This document shows positions 27,121 through 38,414 of a stretch of DNA of 64,000 nt, piece after piece. The translations under genes were made by a program, and so were the position numbers. How positions within the stretch are numbered: position 1 is the first letter of the stretch; the number at the start of each line of letters is the position of its first letter. The stretch is taken from positions 1,284,296 to 1,348,295 of the forward strand of contig OY741283.1 of assembly GCA_963514095.1 (NCBI GenBank), written 5' to 3'. The DNA is from Eutrigla gurnardus. Lineage: Eukaryota; Chordata; Actinopteri; Perciformes; Triglidae. Below the pieces are notes generated by a model, which was given only the letters and a program-made list of their open reading frames with translations, had not been told where the DNA came from and did no database searches.

Positions 27121-28987
27121 TACTATCAGTGATTAAATCCACACTTCCAATGACAAAAGTAACACTTCCTGCCTTGTTGGGTGTCATCATGGCGCAGTAG
27201 TTTTTTGAGTTTTCATGAATCCGAGCTGTAAACGAGTGTTGTTGTTGTTGTTGTGTTTCTACAGCGCAGCACTCCATAGACGAGTCGGGCCAGATGTCCT
27301 GGCAGGGCGACCTGGACATCCCCATCTCCTACGGTACGTCCTCCTAAACGTTCCTCCTTCTCTGCCAGAGAACCTTCCTCTCTGCTCGCCCCCGATAAGA
27401 AAGGTCACTCGCACATCACGACTGATAATCGCAGCGTCGAAACGTTTCATCGGTATCGTGAGCCAACGTATCTCTCTTGGTGGTCGTTTGGACAGCAGGT
27501 CTGAATGAATGCGATGGACGTACGGTTGATTTGTTTGGCTTTTATGGGCAGGTGAGGGTGTCAGACGTTAACGAGGTGCTCGTTAAAGCGTCTTGACAGC
27601 TGACAAACACCTGTCAGGTGTCAGGTGTAAGGTAAGTGCACGCTCTGATTGAGCGACCGTGACATTATTCATTCGTTCCCGATGGTTTTGTATCAATCAC
27701 AGTACGATGTGTAATTCTTAATGTCTAAGAGCACAGTGCCGCTAACAGGTAGCACTACGTATTCTTTCTGTCTTGTATATCTTATAGGGTTTGAGTTAGA
27801 AATAGACTGTGTTGTATATCAGAAGTGGCGGAAGTCATCGTGCCATTTGTTTGTGGACGTTGTCTCAAAGCCTCGAGTTCGCCCATTGCCATCTTTGTCT
27901 TGGTCCAGAACCAGCAGTGACAGGAGAGGGTGGAAAACATGCTGAAAGGGTTCAAGTTCAAGGACAAAAACATGGACTCACAGACCGGACAATGCTGTTA
28001 GCCACCTGTCAATCACACAGTAGCCCCGCCCCTAAAGCATACCCTGCTTTATGCTCTTTTTGACTCTAAATGGACCATAGTCGACAACGTGGTGCTGATG
28101 GCCAGTAGAGAGGATGCAGGTTTCAGGCAGTTCGTCATGGCTTGTCGCCAGCTCACAACGAATGCACCGAGCAGCTTAAATCTGTGATATGATATGAAGT
28201 TCATGTTTGATATTATGAGGACACGTTTCTCTTGAGAAGATTTGACACTCTGTGATCCGGAAAGATGAAAACACGGGCATCACCTTGCCTCGGGTCTCGT
28301 CAGACGAGCGCAGCTTTTCCACGTTTCGGTTTGCGGCTCAGGTTCATTATCTTTGACTCGTGAAGACCTCTAGTGTCTCGCACACGAGTTAATGTAGTGT
28401 TGCTGCCGCAAAGTGACATAAAACACGTCGAGAACGCCGTGCCAAGGTGTTCCTCCTCGAGAGGTGTGTGTTTTATTGAACCGATGATTGGATCCTGACA
28501 GCTCTATTTCAGAGTCTCCGTGATATAGTGGGACGATCGCCTCCAGAAAGGATTTTCATGCTTGAAATGGGGCTTTTGCTGATCACAATTTATGTCCGGT
28601 GTTAAATATGTCTTCAACTTGCACCGTGTAACTGTCAGCAGTCACTAGCAGCTCACATGACTCGGCTTTGTTGCTGTGCTGTAACCTCCAAATACTGGAT
28701 ATATCGACCTCAAGACAGGAAGTAAGAGTCTCCACGGATTATTTACAAATTCAATTTGGATGAAATTACAATAAATACACTTTAAGTAACTTTAACACGT
28801 ATAGAATGTTATCTTTTCTACGTATTTAACTAGATTTAAAGTTGTTCTGTGGCCTCGTGAGGCTGTTTTTTTAGGTAAACGTGAGGCGTCTTCCTAAAAA
28901 TACCCGCGTCCCTGCTGGTGATGCATTGACTGACATTCACTTTGATGACATGTTTAAATGGCTCAACCCCGAAGCCTAGTGACTATC

Positions 28988-29055
<68 letters not shown>

Positions 29056-29659
29056 ATTTCCCCCTGTCCAAAACAATTAAAAGAAAACTATCCTCGTAGT
29101 TACCGGACCAATCAATTTAAAAATATAATCAGAGACAGACTGAGTGGTGGAGTTCACATTATTACACGTATGAAATGCTGGTGTTGCACAGATATTAATA
29201 ATGTGTAGGAAGGAAGGAAGGAAGGAAGGAAGGAAGGAAGGAAGGAAGGAAGGAAGGAAGGAAGGAAGGAAGGAAGTAGAGACCAGACAGACTAGCAGGT
29301 TTGCAAACATCAGGATGATTCCTCCTCGTATTCGTCCACGGAGAGGTTTGGGTTGGAACACATATTCTTCAGACTAAATGTTTGAGCAGCTTCGAGCCGA
29401 GACTAATATTTTAGATAAATGAGAGTCTGACCCGTCTGTGCACCGTCACCCTCCCGCTGCACCCATTAGGTGACACGTTAGACACCTGATGGCGGGGGCC
29501 GTCAGTCTGAAGCAGCGGTCCCACCAGCCTCCATCGTACAGTTTAACAGCTGGCTGTCGGAGTCACACACACACACACACACACACACACTAACAGACAC
29601 ACACACACACTAACAGACATACACACACACACACTAACAGACACACACACACACTAACA

Positions 29660-29705
<46 letters not shown>

Positions 29706-29743
29706 CAGACACACACACACACACACTAACAGACACACTAACA

Positions 29744-29783
<40 letters not shown>

Positions 29784-29785
29784 CA

Positions 29786-29829
<44 letters not shown>

Positions 29830-29831
29830 CA

Positions 29832-29888
<57 letters not shown>

Positions 29889-32800
29889 CTGAACGCCTCA
29901 TATCTCATTTCTGCAGTCGATAAACGTACCTGCACAGGTCATGTGACTCCCCCCCCCCCCCCCCCCCCCCCCAAAACAAACTGAAGTGTGTTTGTTTCTC
30001 CTCCGACAATCAAACCAGACTTCTTAACAATCAGCACTTTTCCTCGGAGCGCCTCTTCCTGCTGATATTTGCTGATTGAACATTTGAATTCATGAGCCGG
30101 GCTTGTAAATGGGTATTTCCATATTGTGGAACATGTTCTCACATTAAAAATAGCAGCTTGTTCTTATTTGCATGTCTAAAAGGGTTGGAACAGTTCCTTT
30201 CAAAAATCAGTTTTTTCTGAGGCGAAGCACGTCGATGACCTCAAACTCTTTTTTTTTGTGCGTGGGAGCGTCGTAGCGCAACAGAAAGGAAACGGCACAA
30301 AGAGTGCGTTTCGGATGTACGTCAGAGCTAACGAGCTGCTAAACAAAGGCATTAATATTCATAAGCGGGCTTCGTGGATCCACGCAGACCGCCGAGGCTC
30401 TGCGTGACGGATGTCTGTCTGGAGTCGGTGAGGGTTGGAGGGGGATGGTCCTCCGTCCGGCTCCATTCCCTGTGATGGATCAACTCTGGACCGCGGCGGC
30501 GAGCTTTTATTCTGATGGAAGACTCGCAGGAGATGCGTTCAAACAGAATGGGATTCCTGAAACCTCAGTGATCAAAACGGGGGGTTGAGATGCTTCATAT
30601 CTGCCTCCTGATTGTGGGAGGAAAAGATGAATTATATTCTCTCTCCTGATGTCTCTGCGTATTTTTAACTCCACAACAAAGATCCTTCAGAACAGAAGAG
30701 ATCAGAAAGCACTCATACAGACGGACACGGTTCTCATCGTTGTAAGAACTTCCGTTTTTATTGTGTCCTCGCTGCAAAAACTAGGAACAGTCATAGTTCT
30801 GAGAACGCCTTTGTGAAGGATTTAAGGTAAGTAGGTAACAAACACACACACACTGAGCCAAAGGACGAGTGAGAGACGCTAAAGGCTAACCCAGTAGCAC
30901 AAACCACGCCCACCGAGCCGAAGAAGACGATCCAAACTGAAATCTGCGTTTTCATAACGACTATTTTGCTAATGTGATTGCAGCGTGTAACACAGTTGTT
31001 CCTGTATTCTTATATTTTTCTGGATTAATCCAAGAGATCGTTTAATCTCCCGGATTAATCCGATGTTTGAACGGCCGGTTTACGTCACGTTCTCTAAGGA
31101 GCCTTTTCACATTTAGTGGAACTTTTTGACGGACGGTTTTCACGCCGAGGTTATCGGCGTTCAGCGATCGTTCCCAGATATTAAGTGTACAAACAAACAG
31201 CCTCCACCGATGTGCATCCTGCTTAATTACTTTTTCATGAGTTGCTCGTCCCGAGGGAATTGCCCCCTCCTCCCTTTTCATCCCAATTCACTTAAGGTGA
31301 CCTTGTCTGATTGGGATGCTGCAGTATTGCTGTGATCCCTGCAGGCCTTACAGTGTTTCTGTGCATGAGTGCATGGAGGCGAGTGCCGGCGTGCCAAGCA
31401 GGTATCATTTGCCTCCATTACAGAGTCCTTATATGCCCCCCCCCTCCCTCCAGCTCTGAGCTCCAGCAGGCGGTAACTAAAAACTTTGAACCTGAGGGAA
31501 AGACGGATCAATAAGCCGTGTAACGTGACATCATCAGCACACACTGCACAGCCGTGTTTACCAACCTGACTGTGATGCTTCGTATCGATCCAGAGGGGAT
31601 CGAACACGCGAGTCCAGCCCTCCTTCTGGATCGAGTTCTTAAAAGTCCTCTCCAAAGTTTCAGCTTCTGGATCTGATAACGAGAGTGGATCCACTTTCCC
31701 CATACTCGTTATAGTATTTCATCTGATGAATATGTAGTCGTTTTTAATATGAGATTATGATGTCATCGTTGGCTCAGAGCGTTGGTTTTTGCTTTGCTGA
31801 GCACCTCTGGGTTTTACAGGATGGCCCTGAATGCCTCGAGTTAATCAGTGTAATCAATCAATGTTCTTCTCATCGTGGTGACGTTTGCTGGAAACAAAAA
31901 CAAACAAAAACTTTGTTTGTTGCATTTTCAACCAAAGTTGTTCCTGCAGCTTTAAATAGTAAAAGACGTGATGATATGACATCCGGTCATTTCCTGTGAT
32001 ACTTCGTAGAGACGTAGTTTGAAGACCGGACGTTCCTCCTGGTGAAAGTCACGGATTATGTGTGATGTGAACAGTACGGCGATCCGACCTAAGTGAAAGT
32101 CGTAAACTCCCAGAGTCTGAACAACGACATGGTTGTTGAATTAACCTTTTTTTTTTTTTTGCATTTTGTGCCAACGTATATTTATTCCAAACACTAATTG
32201 GTGAATTTGCATAAAGAATATTTCCATCAACATAAACAGTGAAGTAAGTTTTCTGTGAGAAGCGTCGTGATGAATAAATGCATCCGTTTGTTTAAAGTGT
32301 CGATAGTGAATTAAATAAAAAGGCCACGATCGCAGGTGAATAACTGGAGTTTGGATCAAGGTCACGTTGATGCTGCTTCCTGCTGAAGCTCAAATCTTCT
32401 ATTAATGAGAATATATATATATATATATTTTTACAAAAATAGAATAGCTTCCCAGCGGCGTCCTCTGATTGGTCTTCATCGGGTTGTTTGAACTGCGTTC
32501 ACCGGAGCACTAATTTCCGCTTCTTCCTCAATGAGCGTGATTCAGGAAGCGGCGAGGAGGCGGAGTCTTCTCACGGCGCCGAGCTGCAGCCGCCAAAACA
32601 CACAATGTGGACTGATTCCTCTCTCTCCCCTCTCGCCGTCCCATAAATAGGAGGCTAACGAAGCCGATGAGGTCGGTTACGTGAAGATCCCAAGAGAATA
32701 TACAGACTTTTATCTGCTCCGAAACACTACATTTCCCACAATGCACCCAATAATCTAATTTCTTTAAACGCCACTTTTCATTATAAACGTCTAAAAAGTA

Positions 32801-33474
32801 AATATTAGAGTAGAAATAAATCTGTTTTTTTCAATAAGCATCACTGGCAGTTCGCCTTCTCGGCTCAGAGACCTGCAAATGAGTCCGGCTCCACTTTCAC
32901 ATCCTTCCCCTCTGAAGGCCTCGGGGTTGGGCGGTGGGGGCGTTGATAAGGTGGGGGGGGGCACCGTGACACGCTGTTAGCGGCGTAACAAAAGTTGTGA
33001 ATTGAATGAGAAAGCACCATTACGAAACGTGAAATCCTGTTAGCATGCAGATTAGCGTTATCTGCGGCACACCTGTCAATATCCATTATGGAGTGGAGGG
33101 CAAGGACACGGGGGGGGGGGGGGGGGGGGGGAAATGGACATGGAAACGCTTCTGTCAGCACCAAACGGCGACACTTAAAGGGCTGCAGCTCGTATTGGTA
33201 TGCGAGGAGCGGCTCTGATACAGTAGGAGGGCGGCCCGAGGCAGTGTTGTTTTATCAGAGGGGAAAGTATTTTCCTTTTACAATAAGGAGGAATCACATT
33301 TAAACCGAGAGCTGCCGGGGGAGGGGGGGGGGGGGGGGTAATTCAGGGGAAAGACGCTGACGACCAAGGACGAATAAAAGCCTCCGAGAGGCTGAGCCTT
33401 AATGGCCGTGCTGTGAAGGACAATATCCTCATCTGGAATACAAAGAGAGCTCAATTTCTGAATATCTGGCTGAA

Positions 33475-33540
<66 letters not shown>

Positions 33541-36500
33541 GATAATGTATATGCAAAATATTACCACCCAAGAGGAGAAAACAGGCTGGGAGGATATGAT
33601 ATCATCACTGTAAACTAGAGGTAGTAGAAGTACTACGACTGTAGTACTTCTACTACCTCGCCTCTCAGTTTCATGCTAATTAAGTGCACAGAAATGAAAT
33701 TAACAACACTATGAAATGGGACATGGATCAATAGATAATGTTTGAGAGAAGTGATTGTTCATGAAACTAAAGTGGATTTTGTGTTTTTTTCTTCTTCTGG
33801 ACTTTACCTGAAATGAGAATGCTAAATATGATATATTTAGGGCTTTTATTGTGAAAAGGTAAACTCAGAAGTACGGTGCTTGTTTAACCACCTAAGATTC
33901 TGTGTGGAAGTATTATGGCAAAAACAAATGTTTGAAAAATTATATATTGACGTGCAAATTAATCACTGGAAGTAAAATGATGGCCGTTCAAATAAAAGCA
34001 TCTTCCATTAGAGCTCAACAGTGAACGTCCATCCACTCTAAGAGAGTTTTAAACCTGGAAGATGAAACATTTGATTCTCAGTATAAAAAGAAAAAAAAAT
34101 GCTGTGTAGGTAATTTTTTGAGCGAAGGAACAACTCGTCCCATAAACTGCAAATGATGACTCCCCACCTCTGGAAATTAGCCCCAAAAAACATTGAAACG
34201 AATAAAAACGAGCCGCCATGTTGGTCGTCACTAGCCGGTAAACGTTTCCATGGCAACAGTGAGCCTCACCAATCAGAGATGTCTTGTGTTACACGTTAGG
34301 GTTGTGGGTAGTGTAGTGCTCATACCTGACATAGTGGGGAAACAATCATATGGACCAAATCTCAAAGCTCGTTGTCACGGCGATACGGCTCATAATCAAC
34401 ACACAATTCACTCACTAAGAGCTTCGGCAAAAAGACACAATAAGCTCATCAGGGAGACGGGGGGAACGGGCGCACAAACACATCAGCGCCCAGTTGGGTG
34501 AAGATGGGATTGCTGCTGCTCTGGCGGCGGCGGCGGCGAGCTCTCGCTCCGGGCACCAACGTCTGGTACTTGTACGTGAAATAACTTCAGAAAGTACAAG
34601 TCTTCGTTATTACGCCGCCTCTGGATGTTTTCTGTGCCTGAGGAGAAGCCGAACACCCACCAGGTTCCAGTCATCGGAGTCAAACCTGCAAAACGCCGCA
34701 GTGATGCATCTTTATGCAAAACACACAGACTTCATTCATAAAAGTAGTGTTTAAAGAGAAAACAGCAGCTTGGACTGATAAAACATTCTGCATCAGTAAG
34801 ATCGGGATTAAAGGCTTTACTCCTGGGGAGTAAAACATCGCCCCTGTGAGTTGCCTCGGTAAAAACACCCAGCATGCACTGCAGCACCTGACAGAGAGGC
34901 AAAGAGGATGGGGGGAGAGGGGAGGAAAAAGGCCAGTAATGTGGGACATCTATCAGAGAGGTTTCAACGAGCCGCGTGGCCACTTTTCTTTGGCGCCCAT
35001 TAAGAGTCGGGACGCCAGCTGAGCGCCTGCAGGAATGCATCATGGTTCATTATAATATTTACCCATTGTGCTCTCGTTCATCACCGGGCCTAATGTGGGG
35101 TTTTTGTTTTTTGCAGAGCGCCATCAGCGTTTAGGTATTGTGGTAAATGCGGCTCACAGAGCTGGTTTAAGATCGAGGACTGGGATCTGGGTTTCCTCTG
35201 GGTGCCCAGGTCTGTTCAGGGTGCTTCTTGCCCAATGCATACATGCAATAAATACATGCAAGTAAATACATGCAATAAATACATGCAAGTAAATACATGC
35301 AATAAATACATGCAAGTAAATACATGCAATAAATACATGCAAGTAAATACAAGCAATAAATACATGCAAGTTAATACAAGCAATAAATACATGCAAGTAA
35401 ATACATGCAATAAATACATGCAAGTAATACATGCAAGTAATACATGCAAGTTATTTTTGGTGAATTTGTTTGTGCAAATCAGGTCGATCTTGTAACAAAG
35501 TCAGTCCCAAGTCAAAGTCAAGAAAGTCTATCCTTATATATATAAATATTTATATCATGCAAATCTATTTTGGTTAATTATTTCTGCGACATCTGGGCCC
35601 GACGGCCACAGTGAGGTGGTGATGTTCGGGTAAAGTTAGCGAAGGCCACCGTCAAGGTTAGCATCTGTCAAGTGTTGCATTGCAGAATCTTCTCATTTAT
35701 ATTTATATTTTCATGAAAGTAATCAGGCAGCTACGCGTGATGAAAACAACGAGTCACCAAACATGACGCCTTTTGACGAGCTTTTATCCGAGGGTCCATA
35801 TTTGGGTTTTTTTAACTTCCTTTTCCTGTGAGGAATAAAACCTTTGCAGTGACAACATGTCAACTCAGAAACAAGATACAATGAAGTACTTACTTAATTC
35901 CTGATTCTGATCATAAATTGTTTCTGAATCAGAAGTTTTTTTTCGTGTTTCGTGTTTCGTGTGAACTTTCACTGACGAGCCTTCGCGTGGTTGGAAGCCG
36001 GCGAAACCTCCTCTCACGAACACATCAGCTGATTACAACACACTCACGTCTTTTTATTCATCCGGGTCACATGATCGATCTGCTGACTGTCAATTCAAAC
36101 CGTTGATGGGAACAGAGACGTCTTCCTTCGCGGCGCTGTAATGATGCAGGATGCCGTCTGGTCTCGGCCTTATCGGCGTGAAGCCAAGCTTTAATATGCT
36201 GCAGAGCTGTGGCCCTATCAGATGTGATGTGGCTCCGGGCGACTGGAAGGAGGAGGAGGAGGCATCATATTCTTCCCGGTTCCAGACAACAGGCCCGGCG
36301 AGGAGAACATGACTGTGGGAGCCTCCGACTGTGAAATTAATTGAACTTGTGATCCGAGGGGGTCGAGACCAGCATCCGGGTTCCGCGGGGCCGAGTGTGC
36401 ATCCACGCTTACAGCAGCTCGGGAACGGCCGAGCCCAGCGGCGCCGACCGCATCCTCGGGGTCAGTTTCTCCTCCACGAGACGTCTCCGGACGTGGCAGC

Positions 36501-38383
36501 AGAGAGAGTGAGACGGGTACATGTCGCTCTGCTTTATTTCGGAGGGGGACTGGGATTAGTTCACGGATCCGCCTCGTCGAGCTGTTGATCCTTCTAGAGA
36601 TAACGATTCAGCTCCGGACGAAGGATTAAGCCAAAAATCCAGAGTTGGTTTTAAAAAAGGGGTTATTTTGTGTAAAGTAAATAAACTACAAAAATAAAAA
36701 CAGCTTTTAATAAACTACTAATACTTTTAAAACACATTATTCCGTCACGTGTTCTGGTGAACTTTGAACTCAAAACAACAGACAAACAGGAAACATTCAT
36801 ATCATGTTACTATTTTGATGAAGACTGTTTAAAGGCAGACCAGTTCACCGGCAGCGGCGATGAAAGCAGGCGGTCTAGACGGCGGATTGCATCGACGATT
36901 TTCTACTTTTTATCTGCTAATTATGTTAATTTAATTCAAGCAAATGCTGAGCCTTTTGTGCCCCCCCCTCCCCCCCTCCACAGAGTGACTCTCACTAACG
37001 AGGACCAACACAGGTGAAGTCAAGAAACGGCCGAAAAAGAAAAAAGAAGGAAGGTCACTTTTTCCCAGTTGAAAGCAGGATGAACTTAAAACCTAATTTA
37101 ATTAGTTCCCAAAGTGAGCGCTGCCAACGAAGGCAAAGTCAATCAATGGGAAGTTGAAAAATAAGCAGGTTAGGCAACATCTGCCTGATGAAATGTAATC
37201 AGCAGGGAGTAAATAAATCAATTAGTTTTTCTCTGGGTTTTTTTTTTGCTTCTGGCCGGCGAGCGGCGGAGAGCGGCGGAGAGCGGAGGCTCTCGGAGCG
37301 GCGAGCTCCTCTATCTGCTTTAAGCAGATTGTGTCCCTGAAGTTTCCCCGCGGATACAAAGCAATCTGCGGCGCCCCACATTAGATAAGTATCCTCCAGC
37401 TCTCATCCAGGTCACTTTGCACCGCAGAGTGCTTCCAAGTCTCTGCTGCTTCCACCGCCATCGCTCAGGTGCAGGAAACGCCGCGTACCTGACCTGAAAG
37501 AGTTTCAGGTCAGCAGAGTCTGCATCGTTGTCTTTTATTGAAGATTATACACAAGTCTGAGTCTTTGTGAAGCTCCAAAAGCAACATCTCGGCTCATTTC
37601 CAATCAGGTCCCTGAAACAAGTGACTGGTCATGTCCAATCAAGTCCCAAAGGACGAGTCTCAAGTCCTGTCCAGCAACGTCCAACTCAGGTCTCAAGTCC
37701 CTGAAGAAAAGACGCAAGTCATGTATAATCAAGTCTCATGCCCTTGAGGACAAGTCACAAGTCGTATGCAATGAAGCCCAAATCAACACCTGTCACAAGT
37801 CGTGTCCAAGTCAGAAGAAAAAGAAAAGCTTCTGACCATTAAGTCTGGAGTCCTCGGCCTTACAGCTCAGAAAACAGCATGAAATCTGAAAAGGCAGAAC
37901 TGGAATTGAAGTATTGCATCAAATTTGATTCATCCTTATTCCAGCGTGTCTCTGCCCCGACGTCTGTTTATTTACTGAAGTCAAAAGTGTAGCCATATTT
38001 AATTACAAGCCTTTGAACAACTCGTTCAGATATCGCAACCTTTAAGCAAAACAGGGGTCTTTGTCACAGAGCGCCGAACGGCGAACGGCGGCGGCTGCCT
38101 CGCCTTAATCAATTAGACGCGTAAGCTTTTAAGCTCATTCCTCTTGATATCTGTGATATGCATAATAACGACCTCATTACTGGAGGCGTCGGGGCATTGT
38201 GTCGGGGGGGTTGGATGCAAACACGCACTTTTATCATCTGTAATTTATCCTTCAGAGGGGCCGACGACGGAAAAAGCAACAAATGTGGAGACTGGGAGGC
38301 TGCGGCAGAGAAACCAGACACGGAGCGAAATGTAAACCGGGCCAACGCGTTCCAGGCATGAATACACACCCAACCATACGTGG

Positions 38384-38414
<31 letters not shown>

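Noticed and set aside
29590..29901. Minus-strand Cys/Val repeat frames
   Set aside because: Translation of the (AC)n/TAACAGAC array, not a gene.
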